Origin: JACOMS01 sp051252005
GTDB lineage: Bacteria > Pseudomonadota > Alphaproteobacteria > Caulobacterales > Maricaulaceae
NCBI GenBank assembly: GCA_051252005.1
Contig: JBPOEZ010000010.1
Location: 1 to 64,000 of the forward strand
Direction of reading: 5' to 3'
Length of the DNA stretch: 64,000 bases
Both the position numbers and the translations under genes were made by a program. The notes under the pieces were generated by a model that saw only the letters and a program-made list of their open reading frames with translations, made no database searches and was not told the DNA's origin. Shown piece after piece: positions 54,034 through 63,619 of the stretch; position 1 is the first letter of the stretch, and each line of letters begins with the position of its first letter.

Positions 54034-54447
54034 CTAGGAGTATTTCGCCAAACATTCCGCTTCGGTGAGTTTTGCAACGCCGTCTGGAATGGTTTGATAA
54101 GAGGCGCAATTATCAACGAAAATATGCGCGTCGAGTGTAAGGTGGGGTGTATCGTCCAGAGCGCCGAGACTAATATCCATAAAGGCGGGGTTCGCCTTGA
54201 GCCGCCAAAAAAGACTGGAGCCGCAATTTTCGCAAAAGCCGCGCTCGGCTTTTTCGGAAGCCGAAAACCAGCGCAAGCCGTCTTCTTTTGTCAGGGTAAG
54301 CTCGCCTTGGATTTCGGCGCTATGAAAAGCGCCGCCGCCATTTTGCACGCGGCACATACGGCAATAGCAGGCCGAAGTTCGGGTAATACTGCCCGACGCT
54401 TCAAACACAACCTGCCCGCAAAGGCATTGTCCGGAAAGGTCCGCCAT
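54034..54447 (-). CDS. GFA/CENP-V family zinc protein
   Basis: A 137-residue protein with the GFA (glutathione-dependent formaldehyde-activating-like) fold. Zinc Cys are visible in GQCLCGQVVFEA, SACYCRMCRVQNGG and RGFCENCGSSLFWR. Most members are of unknown function and not true formaldehyde enzymes. It lies four bases after gltD and 12 before gltB, so it has been placed inside the glutamate synthase operon; whether it has a role there is unknown. Confidence 0.9.
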   Translation of the reverse strand: MADLSGQCLCGQVVFEASGSITRTSACYCRMCRVQNGGGAFHSAEIQGELTLTKEDGLRWFSASEKAERGFCENCGSSLFWRLKANPAFMDISLGALDDTPHLTLDAHIFVDNCASYQTIPDGVAKLTEAECLAKYS

Positions 54448-54451
54448 GCTC

Positions 54452-55879
54452 TTACTCAGCGGCCTGCAAAGCGGCAGCTTCTAACAGCGCTTTCAAATAT
54501 TTATGCATATGCTCCGCCGCGTCGCGGCCTTCGCGGATTGCCCAAACAACAAGGCTAGCGCCGCGCGAAATATCGCCAGCCGCATAAACGCCCGGAAGAT
54601 TAGTTTCGTAGGTCACAGGATTGACTTTAATTGTGCCCCAACGTGTCAGTCCCAGCTGGTCGCTCATATTTTCCATGTTCTCCGGCGAAAATCCGAGCGC
54701 CTTAATGACTAGGTCTGCTTTGACGTCAAAGTCTCCGCCATCAATGGGTTCTGGGCTTTGGCGGCCTGACATATCCTTTGCGCCGAGACGCATTCTGTCC
54801 GCTCTGACGGCGCTAACCGTGCCGCCTTCGTCGTGAATAGCTTTCGGCGCGGCAAGCCATTCAAAGACAACGCCTTCTTCTTGCGCGTTTTCTGTTTCGC
54901 GGCGCGAGCCGGGCATATTGGCGTGGTCACGGCGGTAAAGACAGGTCACAGATTTTGCGCCTTGGCGAACCGCTGTGCGGACACAATCCATCGCCGTGTC
55001 GCCGCCGCCAATAACAACAACGTCTTTGCCTTCTGCGGTTGGGCCCTCGACTGCGTCGCCAAGCCCTCTGCGGTTACTCTCAATAAGGTAAGGCAGTGCG
55101 GGCATGACGCCTTCGGCCCCAGAACCGGGACAGTTTAAATCTCTGGCAGAATAGACTCCCGTCGCCATCAAAACAGATTGGTGTTTTTCGCGCAGCTTTT
55201 TAAAGCTAATATCAACGCCGACATCACAGCTCAAAACAAATTCAATACCGCCGTCGATAAGGCGTTGCGTCCGGCGTTCGACGATTTCTTTTTCAAGTTT
55301 AAAGTTTGGAATACCGTAAATCAGCAAGCCGCCCGCGCGGTCATGACGGTCATAGACCGTAACTTGCCAGCCCTTTTTGCGAAGCTCTTCTGCGGCGGCC
55401 AGCCCTGCGGGGCCTGCCCCGATAATGCCAACCGATAAGGGCAGTTCGCGGCGCGGCGCTATGGGCTCCACCCAGCCTTCTTGCCACGCTTTATCTGTGA
55501 GGTAACGCTCAACCGATCCGATGGTGACAGTGCCGTGCCCAGACTGCTCAATGACACATGAGCCTTCGCAGAGACGGTCTTGCGGACAAATCCGGCCGCA
55601 AATTTCCGGCATAGAATTTGTTGCTGCCGAGACGCGGTACGCTTCTTCTGTGCGGCCCTCTGCGGTCAGTTTCAGCCAATCAGGAATATTGTTTTCGAGA
55701 GGGCAATGGTTTTGGCAAAACGGTACGCCGCACTGCGAACAGCGCGAAGCCTGCTCTTCGGCCTTCACCGCAATATAATCGCCATAAATTTCAATGAAGT
55801 CGTCCCGTCTTTCCTCCGCCGGTCTTTTTTCCGGCATAGATCGATCAGTGTCCACAAATTGTAGCATGCGTGTTGGCAT
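54452..55879 (-). CDS. gltD: Glutamate synthase (NADPH) small subunit
   Basis: A 475-residue flavoprotein that passes electrons from NADPH to GltB. The N-terminal cluster region has CSQCGVPFCQNHCPLEN and ICPQDRLCEGSC; the FAD site is GIIGAGPAGLAAAEELRKKG; the NADPH site is VVIGGGDTAMDCVRTAVRQG; and the C-terminus has GVYAAGDISRG. The ATG at 55879 is chosen because TTGGAG lies eight bases before it; a TTG at 55891 is part of that ribosome site. GltD comes first in this operon. Confidence 0.97.
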   Translation of the reverse strand: MPTRMLQFVDTDRSMPEKRPAEERRDDFIEIYGDYIAVKAEEQASRCSQCGVPFCQNHCPLENNIPDWLKLTAEGRTEEAYRVSAATNSMPEICGRICPQDRLCEGSCVIEQSGHGTVTIGSVERYLTDKAWQEGWVEPIAPRRELPLSVGIIGAGPAGLAAAEELRKKGWQVTVYDRHDRAGGLLIYGIPNFKLEKEIVERRTQRLIDGGIEFVLSCDVGVDISFKKLREKHQSVLMATGVYSARDLNCPGSGAEGVMPALPYLIESNRRGLGDAVEGPTAEGKDVVVIGGGDTAMDCVRTAVRQGAKSVTCLYRRDHANMPGSRRETENAQEEGVVFEWLAAPKAIHDEGGTVSAVRADRMRLGAKDMSGRQSPEPIDGGDFDVKADLVIKALGFSPENMENMSDQLGLTRWGTIKVNPVTYETNLPGVYAAGDISRGASLVVWAIREGRDAAEHMHKYLKALLEAAALQAAE

Positions 55880-56347
55880 GACAAACTCCAAAATAACGGG
55901 ATGATGACACGAAGCTCACGTTCGCGCCTTTCCAGCGCTACTATACAAAGGCATGAACACACGGTCAAAAGGCACAAAGTTACGGAAATTTTCATTTGAG
56001 CAGAAATTACTGCCTGAAAACGATTGAATATGACACGCCCCTCACCAAGAGCTAGCATAGATTGAAATATTTACCTGAAACAGATAGATTTTTAACTCTC
56101 AAAGATGCGACAATCTGTCATCACAGCACAGTGAGTCGAGAAAACAATATAACTCTGATAACCATAAGTAACTGAAATAGTTATGTAAAAAATGGAAATT
56201 TAGGAAATTATCGAAGAAATTCCGAGTCAAATAACTGCGACGTTTTGTCAAGTCTCAATAAAAATTGCGATTATGTCAAAGCTGAACCTCTCTCAAGCCA
56301 ACAAAAAACTAACGCCTTGGTAAGGCCTTCTGCGCTAATTCATACTC
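55880..56347. other. Long AT-rich intergenic region between gltD and uppP
   Basis: A 468-bp gap between divergent genes, clearly richer in A/T than its surroundings. It must hold the promoters of gltD (minus) and uppP (plus). I find no coding frame with a ribosome site, no strong hairpin and no tRNA. A small RNA or a nitrogen-control site is possible but cannot be shown by eye. Confidence 0.5.
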
Positions 56348-57163
56348 ATGTCTATTCTACATTTGATTCTTTTGGCTCTAATTCAAGGCCTGACCGAGTT
56401 TTTACCCATATCAAGTTCGGCCCACCTTATTCTGCCCGCAAAGGTTTTGGGCTGGCCCGACCAAGGGCCGCTCATTGATGTCATGGCGCATTTCGGAACG
56501 CTGTTCGCGGTCATGCTTTATTTCCGCAAAGATGTGGCCAGCATTTTCATTGGACTAGCCGACCTTCTTCGGCGCAGACTCAATACGCAGTCCGTTCTCG
56601 CGCTTAATCTTATCCTCGCAACTCCGCCTGCATTGCTTCTCGGCGCTTTCCTTCATTTTGGCGGACTAGACGAGGCCCTCCGCTCACCGCTTATTATCGC
56701 GATAACCACCATAGTCTTTGGCGTCCTTCTTTGGGTGTCAGATATTGTCGGCAGACAAGAAAAAACCACTGAAGATCTAACATGGCGCGGCGCTATCGGC
56801 TTGGGCCTCGCTCAATCCGCCGCGCTTATTCCCGGGACCTCCCGTTCCGGCATAACCATGACCGCCGCGCGGTTCATGGGCATGACACGGGTCGAAGCCG
56901 CCCGCTTTTCCATGTTGATGAGCCTGCCGATCATTGGGGCGGGCGGGCTATTTTCAGTCATCAAACTGGCCGGAAACACGGAGACAAGCGCGGCCTTAAG
57001 CGACGGGCTCCTTGTGGCTGGACTTTCGTTTATTACAGCTTACGTCGCAATTTCATTTTTTATGAAGCTTGTAACCCGCATCGGCATGTTCCCCTTTATG
57101 GTCTACCGCCTCTTGCTTGGCGGCGCGCTCCTGATATGGATATGGCAAACAAGCGGAGCGTAA
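56348..57163 (+). CDS. uppP: Undecaprenyl-diphosphatase
   Basis: A 271-residue membrane enzyme (also called BacA) that recycles the lipid carrier for cell-wall synthesis. The two active-site motifs are ALIQGLTEFLPISSSAHLIL and PGTSRSGITMTAARFMGM; about seven or eight helices surround them. The gene is followed after one base by a serine hydrolase gene, giving a likely two-gene operon. Confidence 0.96.
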   Translation: MSILHLILLALIQGLTEFLPISSSAHLILPAKVLGWPDQGPLIDVMAHFGTLFAVMLYFRKDVASIFIGLADLLRRRLNTQSVLALNLILATPPALLLGAFLHFGGLDEALRSPLIIAITTIVFGVLLWVSDIVGRQEKTTEDLTWRGAIGLGLAQSAALIPGTSRSGITMTAARFMGMTRVEAARFSMLMSLPIIGAGGLFSVIKLAGNTETSAALSDGLLVAGLSFITAYVAISFFMKLVTRIGMFPFMVYRLLLGGALLIWIWQTSGA

Positions 57164-57164
57164 C

Positions 57165-58346
57165 TTGCGATATTTTTGGGCAGTACTGCATTTATGGGCG
57201 GCGAGTCTGTGCCTTTCTGGCCCGTCCAACGCCGCCCCTCACCCTGACGCACCTGCTGCTATTGATACCCAAGAAGTTGACAGGCGCATAAACTTATTAA
57301 TGTCTCGCCCCAACATGAGCGGGATGGCTGTCGCCATCGTTGAGAACGGGGATTTAATTTTCGCCAAAGGGTACGGCGAGACCCTCAAAGGTTCCGGCGA
57401 AAAAGTCACAGAAGACACCATCTTTCGCTGGGCGTCTTTATCAAAAAGCGTTGCCGCCGCAACCGTCGTGAACCTTGCTACCGAGGGGCACTTTGGGTTG
57501 AATTCTCCTGTTACCGCTCACGCTGCCTCTCTGACTCTTCCGCCGTCAAAACACATAGCCACAATTGGCGATGTTTTATCGCACCAAACTGGGATCATTC
57601 GAAACGCCTATGATCAACGCATTGAAGACGGGCAATCGCCCAAAACCGTTAGGCGCGCCCTCGAAGGTTTACCGCGCATGTGCGAACCTGGGGATTGCCA
57701 TGCTTACCAAAATGTTGCTTTCGATGCTGCGACTGAGATGACAGAAACAGTCACCAAGCTTCCATATAAAGCCGTCGTCTCTGAACGGTTTTTCAAGCCT
57801 CTTCATATGGATACGGCCACATTGACGCGGGAAGGATTGCTTCGTTCTAAAAATTGGGCCAAGCCTCACAACCGCAAAGGCGAGCCGATCTCTCTGATCA
57901 GCTCATCCTATTACCGGATGCCGGGAGCGGCCGGTGTGAATTCCTCCATCACAGACCTTGCCAAATGGATGCAGGCGCAAATGGGGTTAAACGAAGACGT
58001 TCTCTCTGCCAAAATGATTAACACCCTGCAAGAGCCTCGCGTTGAGACGCCGCGCGAGAATAGAAACATGATGAGGCACTTTTTCGCTCTGCAAGACGCC
58101 CACTATGGTCTGGGCTGGCGGATGTACGATTACGATGGCCACCGAGTTGTGGGGCATCGAGGCGCGGTTAGCGGATACCGCTCTATGGTGTTATTTGATC
58201 CAGAGCTAAAGACCGGCGTTGCCGTAATGTGGAATAGCTCGCGCGGACGTCCCGTCGGCTTGCAACTTGAAGTTATGGACCAAGTTTACGGCCTTCCCAG
58301 ACGAGACTGGATGAGGCTAGTGGGGCCCCAAAACGCTCCAAAATAA
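57165..58346 (+). CDS. Serine beta-lactamase-like hydrolase, secreted
   Basis: A 393-residue protein with a signal peptide of about 23 residues (cleavage near SNAA). The active-site motifs of the class C/beta-lactamase-related family are present: SLSK (SxxK), YQN (YxN) in HAYQNVAF, and HRGAVSG (HxG). It may be an esterase, D-amino-acid peptidase or penicillin-binding-like enzyme; drug resistance is not implied. The start is TTG at 57165, needed to keep the signal peptide and preceded by GGAG six bases upstream. Confidence 0.85.
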   Translation: MRYFWAVLHLWAASLCLSGPSNAAPHPDAPAAIDTQEVDRRINLLMSRPNMSGMAVAIVENGDLIFAKGYGETLKGSGEKVTEDTIFRWASLSKSVAAATVVNLATEGHFGLNSPVTAHAASLTLPPSKHIATIGDVLSHQTGIIRNAYDQRIEDGQSPKTVRRALEGLPRMCEPGDCHAYQNVAFDAATEMTETVTKLPYKAVVSERFFKPLHMDTATLTREGLLRSKNWAKPHNRKGEPISLISSSYYRMPGAAGVNSSITDLAKWMQAQMGLNEDVLSAKMINTLQEPRVETPRENRNMMRHFFALQDAHYGLGWRMYDYDGHRVVGHRGAVSGYRSMVLFDPELKTGVAVMWNSSRGRPVGLQLEVMDQVYGLPRRDWMRLVGPQNAPK

Positions 58347-60020
58347 TTACCCCGTAATCGCCGGAAGGTTTAGCCCGTTTTCCCTCGCGCAATCCAAAGC
58401 CGTTTCGTAACCTGCATCTGCGTGGCGCATGACACCTGTAGCCGGGTCATTCCAAAGCACGCGTTCAATACGCCGCGCGGCGTCATCAGTGCCGTCCGCG
58501 CAAATCACCATGCCAGAGTGCTGAGAATAGCCCATACCGACGCCGCCGCCGTGATGCAAAGACACCCACGTCGCGCCGGAGGCCGTATTAAGAAGCGCGT
58601 TGAGGAGCGGCCAATCAGAGACAGCATCAGAGCCGTCTTTCATAGATTCGGTCTCGCGGTTCGGCGAAGCTACAGACCCTGAATCGAGATGATCCCTTCC
58701 GATCACCACAGGCGCGCTCAACTCACCTGTGCGCACCATTTCGTTAAACGCAAGGCCGAGTTTGTGGCGAAGGCCAAGACCAACCCAGCAAATCCGCGCC
58801 GGCAGGCCTTGAAACGCAATCCGCTCCCGCGCCATATCAAGCCAATGGTGCAAATGCGCGTCGTCAGGGATAAGCTCTTTGACCTTCGCATCTGTTTTAT
58901 AAATATCTTCAGGATCGCCAGACAAGGCGCACCAACGAAACGGGCCAATCCCGCGGCAAAACAGCGGGCGAATATAGGCCGGAACAAATCCGGGGAAAGT
59001 AAACGCGTCTTCAAGCCCTTCATCCTTGGCTACCTGCCGGATATTATTGCCATAATCCAGTGTCGGGATATCGCGGTTCCAAAACTCTACCATCGCTTCG
59101 ACTTGTACGCGCATGGAAGCGCGGGCGGCTTTTTCGACAGACTTCGGATCGTTTTCTTTTGCATTGGCCCACTGTGCCATGGTCCAGCCTTGCGGTAGAT
59201 AGCCATTAAGCGGATCGTGAGCCGAGGTCTGGTCGGTGACGATATCAGGGCGAACATTACGCCGAACAAGCTCTGGGAAAACATCGGCGGCATTACCCAA
59301 TAGCCCGACGGATTTCGCCTCGCCGTTAACTGTCCAGCTCTCAATCATTTCTAAGGCTTCGTCGAGAGTTTCCGCCTTTTCGTCGACATAGCCTGTACGC
59401 AAACGGAAATCGATCCGCGTTGGATCGCATTCCACGGCAAGACAACAGGCTCCCGCCATGACGGCGGCAAGCGGCTGCGCGCCGCCCATCCCGCCGAGGC
59501 CGCCTGTTAAAATCCACTTGCCCGTCAGGTCACCGCCGTAATGTTGACGTCCGGCTTCGACAAAAGTTTCGTAAGTGCCTTGAACAATCCCTTGCGTGCC
59601 GATGTAAATCCACGACCCTGCTGTCATCTGGCCATACATCGCCAAACCCTTTTTATCGAGTTCATTAAAGTGATCCCACGTCGCCCAATTTGGCACTAAA
59701 TTCGAATTTGCAATAAGAACACGCGGCGCGTCTTTGTGGGTACGGAACACGCCCACAGGTTTACCAGATTGCACCATAAGGGTTTCGTCATCTTCGAGAG
59801 ACTTCAGGCTTAAGACGATCTTATCAAAATCATCCCATGTCCGCGCGGCGCGGCCTATGCCGCCGTAAACCACAAGCTCGTGCGGATTTTCAGCCACGTC
59901 GGGATGCAAATTATTCATGAGCATCCGCATCGGCGCTTCGGTCAGCCATGACTTAGCCGTGATGTCTGTGCCTGTCGGCGGGTAAATATCGCGGCTATTT
60001 TTGCGGGGATTATCTGTCAC
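58347..60020 (-). CDS. hutU: Urocanate hydratase
   Basis: A 557-residue NAD-dependent enzyme for the second step of histidine breakdown, urocanate to imidazolonepropionate. Family blocks include ELVVYGGIGRAARTWDDF, TGGLGGMGGAQPLA with the NAD site, VGLLGNAADVFPEL and HHGGGVGMGYSQHSGMV near the end. It is the last gene in the minus-strand hut run and overlaps hutG by 11 bases. The convergent hydrolase gene ends at the adjacent base. Confidence 0.97.
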   Translation of the reverse strand: MTDNPRKNSRDIYPPTGTDITAKSWLTEAPMRMLMNNLHPDVAENPHELVVYGGIGRAARTWDDFDKIVLSLKSLEDDETLMVQSGKPVGVFRTHKDAPRVLIANSNLVPNWATWDHFNELDKKGLAMYGQMTAGSWIYIGTQGIVQGTYETFVEAGRQHYGGDLTGKWILTGGLGGMGGAQPLAAVMAGACCLAVECDPTRIDFRLRTGYVDEKAETLDEALEMIESWTVNGEAKSVGLLGNAADVFPELVRRNVRPDIVTDQTSAHDPLNGYLPQGWTMAQWANAKENDPKSVEKAARASMRVQVEAMVEFWNRDIPTLDYGNNIRQVAKDEGLEDAFTFPGFVPAYIRPLFCRGIGPFRWCALSGDPEDIYKTDAKVKELIPDDAHLHHWLDMARERIAFQGLPARICWVGLGLRHKLGLAFNEMVRTGELSAPVVIGRDHLDSGSVASPNRETESMKDGSDAVSDWPLLNALLNTASGATWVSLHHGGGVGMGYSQHSGMVICADGTDDAARRIERVLWNDPATGVMRHADAGYETALDCARENGLNLPAITG

Positions 60021-60813
60021 GGGAAAGCTCCTTGGAAAGTGTTTCTAGGCCTAAAAGAATTTTTGTAAGGTGCGGACGAATAAGCGCCGCTTTATCGAGG
60101 TAATAACCCCACGGCGCGGTCTCGGACATATAGTTCGACTGCGTGAGTTCCATTTGAATGGCGTGGATATTTTGATCCGGCTGGCCGTAATGACGGGTCG
60201 TCCATCCGCCTTTAAAACGGCCATTAACGACATGGGTATATCCTTCAGCCTCGGCGCACACTTGTGCGGTTGCGTCTTGGAAATGCGGCGCGCAGGTCTT
60301 CCCCTCATTTGTCCCGATATTAAAATCAGGCAAAGTGCCTTCAAACAAAAAGGGCTTTCGGCTTTGAATAGAATGACAATCATAAAGCACCGCGATGCCG
60401 TGCAGGGATTTAATCCGCTCAATTTGCGCGGCAAGCGCAGCATGATACGGCGCGTGATAGGTTTCGAGACGGCGAGCAATCTCAGCAGAGTCCGGCTCGC
60501 CTCCCTGTTTATAAAGAGACTTATTTTCAAAATCGATTACGGGGCAAAGTCCCGTTGTATTTTGCCCCGGATAAAGACTGGCTCCAGTGGGGTCGCGGTT
60601 GGCATCAATAACATAACGATGAAACGTCGCCCGCACTATCGTCGCCTCTGGGAGCAGCCCGTCATAAAGACGGTGAACGTGCCAATCCGTATCTTCTAGT
60701 GTTTGCCCTAACGGCGATAAATTATCCCAAATCTCTTCCGGCACAAAGGTCCCCGTATGGGGCATTGCGAGAATAATGGGGCTAGCGCCTTCACTGACAG
60801 AGACTGGGTTCAC
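60010..60813 (-). CDS. hutG: N-formylglutamate amidohydrolase
   Basis: A 267-residue metal-dependent hydrolase that releases glutamate and formate from N-formylglutamate, the last step of the hut route that uses HutF. Key motifs are MPHTGTFVPEEIW, DTDWHVHRLYD, VIDANRDPTGASLYPGQNTT and YDCHSIQSRKP. The start is GTG at 60813, overlapping hutH by four bases (GTGA). Confidence 0.95.
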   Translation of the reverse strand: MNPVSVSEGASPIILAMPHTGTFVPEEIWDNLSPLGQTLEDTDWHVHRLYDGLLPEATIVRATFHRYVIDANRDPTGASLYPGQNTTGLCPVIDFENKSLYKQGGEPDSAEIARRLETYHAPYHAALAAQIERIKSLHGIAVLYDCHSIQSRKPFLFEGTLPDFNIGTNEGKTCAPHFQDATAQVCAEAEGYTHVVNGRFKGGWTTRHYGQPDQNIHAIQMELTQSNYMSETAPWGYYLDKAALIRPHLTKILLGLETLSKELSRDR

Positions 60814-62351
60814 GACGCGGAAACCAAGGTCAAGTTTAGAGACCGCCCAGCGGCCTCGACTAGGGAGTGGCCGCTCACAAGTGTCATGGCCGTTTCAATA
60901 TCAGGGGCCAGATAACGGTCTTCGTTCAACGTTGCCACGCTAGCGCGCAAACATTTCAAAACATTTTGAAGGGCGGCACTTGTTTTGATAGGCGCGCGGA
61001 ACTCAACGCCCTGCGCGGCACATAAAAGCTCCACGCCGATAATGCCCGAAAGATTAACATTCATCTTCATCAGCCGCCTTGCGGCATGCGCGGCCATAGA
61101 TACATGGTCTTCTTGGTTGGCGCTCGTCGGCGTCGAATCCGTTGAACACGGGTTTGCCAGATGTTTATTCTCGCTCATCAACGCCGCCGTCGTCACCTCG
61201 GCAATCATGAAACCCGAATTAAGACCGGGGTCAGGCGTCAAGAAAGGCGGCAAGTCATGGCTGAGCGTTGGGTCAACCATGAGCGCAATCCGGCGCTGGG
61301 CAATCGCGCCGATTTCTGCAATCGCCAGTGCGATTTGGTCTGCGGCGAAGGCCACAGGCTCGGCATGGAAATTACCGCCAGAAACGATCAGCCCAGTTTC
61401 GCGCAGGACGAGCGGATTATCTGTCACCGCGTTGGCTTCAATCTCTAACGTTTGTGCCGCCATACGAAGGAGGTCAATACACGCGCCCGTCACTTGCGGC
61501 TGACACCGAATGCAATAGGGGTCTTGCACGCGGCTATCATCTTCGCGGTGGCTATCGCGAATGTCTGAGCCGTCGAGAATGGCCCGCATAGCCCCTGCCA
61601 CTTCGATCTGGCCGCGATGTCCGCGTAGGGCGTGAATTTCGGGAAGCAGCGGAGCCGTTGATCCCATGATTGCATCCGTGGAAAGCGCTGAAGTGACAAT
61701 AACAGATTGAGCATTGCGCCACGCATCAAACAATCCCGCCAGCGCGTAGGCCGTCGAAAACTGCGTCCCATTTATAAGCGCGAGGCCTTCTTTTGCCCCG
61801 AGTGTCACAGGCTTTAACCCCGCCTTAGAAAGCGCCTCTTTTGCAGGCAGTCTTTCGCCCTTATATTCCGCCTCGCCTTCGCCGATTAAAGTCGCCGCCA
61901 TGTGGGCAAGCGGGGCCAAATCACCCGACGCGCCGACTGAGCCTTGCGACGGGACAACAGGCATGACGTTCATATTTATGAGGCCTTCGATTAGCTCAAT
62001 AAGCTCCCACCGGACGCCAGACGCGCCGCGCCCTAGCGAGAGGAGTTTAAGGGTCATCATCAGCCGAACAATCCGCGCTTCTGTGGGGTCCCCGACGCCG
62101 CAGCAATGCGACAAAATCAAATTGCGCTGAAGCGTTGAGGTGTCTTTGGATGCGATTTTGACGCTCGCCAATTTTCCGAACCCCGTATTCACGCCGTAAA
62201 CTGCGGCGTCGCCTTTAACTGCTCTGTCGATTAGCAATGCCGCTGCTTCGACGTCCGGTCTCGCCGCGCGGTCAAGCTGAACGGTCTCTGTGCCTCTATA
62301 CAAGGCTTCTAAGGTTTCGAGCGACGTTTGCCCCGGTTTCAAGCTTATCAT
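60810..62351 (-). CDS. hutH: Histidine ammonia-lyase
   Basis: A 513-residue enzyme that turns histidine into urocanate and ammonia. The self-made MIO cofactor forms from Ala141-Ser142-Gly143 in GSVGASGDLAPLAHM. Further family motifs are YGVNTGFGKLA, QDPYCIRCQPQ-like VQDPYCIRCQPQVTG, and SGGNFHAEP. It overlaps both hutI and hutG by four bases. Confidence 0.97.
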   Translation of the reverse strand: MISLKPGQTSLETLEALYRGTETVQLDRAARPDVEAAALLIDRAVKGDAAVYGVNTGFGKLASVKIASKDTSTLQRNLILSHCCGVGDPTEARIVRLMMTLKLLSLGRGASGVRWELIELIEGLINMNVMPVVPSQGSVGASGDLAPLAHMAATLIGEGEAEYKGERLPAKEALSKAGLKPVTLGAKEGLALINGTQFSTAYALAGLFDAWRNAQSVIVTSALSTDAIMGSTAPLLPEIHALRGHRGQIEVAGAMRAILDGSDIRDSHREDDSRVQDPYCIRCQPQVTGACIDLLRMAAQTLEIEANAVTDNPLVLRETGLIVSGGNFHAEPVAFAADQIALAIAEIGAIAQRRIALMVDPTLSHDLPPFLTPDPGLNSGFMIAEVTTAALMSENKHLANPCSTDSTPTSANQEDHVSMAAHAARRLMKMNVNLSGIIGVELLCAAQGVEFRAPIKTSAALQNVLKCLRASVATLNEDRYLAPDIETAMTLVSGHSLVEAAGRSLNLTLVSAS

Positions 62352-63553
62352 AGGACATCTCCAAATAATCTTTCATGCAAGGGGTTTGCCCCAATGCGGT
62401 AAGAGAGTTCTGCCGGATGGGCCGCGTTCCAGATTGCGAGATCAGCTCGTAATCCAGACGCGATTATGCCCGTATCCGTAAGGCCTAACGCCGCGGCGGC
62501 ATTACGGGTTGTCCCCGCAAGCGCTTCTTCGGGCGTCATATAAAACAAAGTACAGGCCATATTCATGGCGAGCAAAAGCGAGGTCATCGGCGACGAGCCT
62601 GGGTTGCAATCCGTAGCAACGGCCATTGGCACGCCCTCTTTGCGAAATCCGTCTATGGGCGGCGGCTGTGTATCGCGCAGGAAATAATAGGCCCCCGGTA
62701 AAATAACCGCCACCGTACCGGACTTGGCCATGGCCGCGATACCGGCATCGTCCAAATATTCAAGGTGGTCAGCGGAGAGCGCGTTATAGCTTGCCGCCAA
62801 TTTCGCCCCGCCTAAATTAGATAATTGCTCCGCATGCAACTTTACGGGCAAGTCCAGAATTCTAGCTTTTTCAAACACCCGCTCAATCTGCTCCGGAGAA
62901 AACCCGATAGATTCGCAGAAGCCGTCAACCGCGTCGACTAATCCGGCGTCTTTCGCCGCCTCCATCGCGGGCAAAACCACACGATCAATATAGGCATCGG
63001 AGTCCCTTCCGTATTCGGTAGGGACGGCATGCGCCCCAAGAAATGTTGTCTGGACGCGGATAGGATAGAGACGGCCAAGCTGCCTTGCGGCCCGCAGCAT
63101 TTTAAGCTCTGTCTCTACATCAAGACCATAGCCCGATTTAATTTCTATTGTCGTCACGCCTTCAGCGATAAGCGCTTTAATGCGGGGTTTGGCCGAAGCC
63201 AGAAGTTCGTCCTCCGTAGCTTGCCGCGTGGCTTTCACCGTCGATACGATCCCGCCGCCCGCCTTAGCGATATCTTCATAGCTCGCGCCGTTCAGGCGCA
63301 TTTCAAATTCTTGCGCGCGGTCTCCCGCGTAAACTAGGTGCGTGTGGCAATCAATAAGCCCCGGCGTGACAAGACGTCCGTTCAGATTTTTTGTCTCCCA
63401 AGCGGCATACGCGCTCGGCATATCCGCCTGCTTCCCGCGCCAAGCAATGCGGCCCTGATCAACCGCAACCGCGCCGCGCTCGATCAGCCCGTAGGGGCCC
63501 AAAGCAGGGTCCATCGTGGCAAGCGCTGCGTCTGTTAAAATAATCTGTTTCAA
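62348..63553 (-). CDS. hutI: Imidazolonepropionase
   Basis: A 401-residue amidohydrolase that opens the ring of imidazolonepropionate to give formiminoglutamate. Metal site residues are in GLIDCHTHLVYAGDR and FLGAHAVP, with later KLHAEQL, ADHLEYLD and ATDCNPGSSP. The TTG at 63553 is preferred, because GGAAAG precedes it and the family begins at this point; the GTG at 63589 lies next to the operator and would leave no room for a ribosome site. It is the first gene of hutIHGU. Confidence 0.95.
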   Translation of the reverse strand: MKQIILTDAALATMDPALGPYGLIERGAVAVDQGRIAWRGKQADMPSAYAAWETKNLNGRLVTPGLIDCHTHLVYAGDRAQEFEMRLNGASYEDIAKAGGGIVSTVKATRQATEDELLASAKPRIKALIAEGVTTIEIKSGYGLDVETELKMLRAARQLGRLYPIRVQTTFLGAHAVPTEYGRDSDAYIDRVVLPAMEAAKDAGLVDAVDGFCESIGFSPEQIERVFEKARILDLPVKLHAEQLSNLGGAKLAASYNALSADHLEYLDDAGIAAMAKSGTVAVILPGAYYFLRDTQPPPIDGFRKEGVPMAVATDCNPGSSPMTSLLLAMNMACTLFYMTPEEALAGTTRNAAAALGLTDTGIIASGLRADLAIWNAAHPAELSYRIGANPLHERLFGDVL

Positions 63554-63590
63554 GACAGCTTTCCGTTCTTGATTAAAATAATGCCTCACT

Positions 63591-63610
63591 TATTATGTCT
63601 GCACATAATA
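63591..63610. promoter_or_regulatory. Palindromic operator between hutI and hutF
   Basis: The perfect 8-bp arms TATTATGT (63591-63598) and ACATAATA (63603-63610) surround CTGC. The site lies in the only gap between the two divergent hut units, nine bases before the hutF ATG and 37 before the hutI start. It is a good candidate for the binding site of the HutC-type (GntR family) repressor, though its sequence is not a textbook HutC site and no hutC gene is within the window. Confidence 0.6.
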
Positions 63611-63619
63611 TCTGTCAAG

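Noticed and set aside
55765..56058. 97-residue minus-strand frame covering the gltD promoter region
   Set aside because: It overlaps the gltD start, has no ribosome site and shows no family features.
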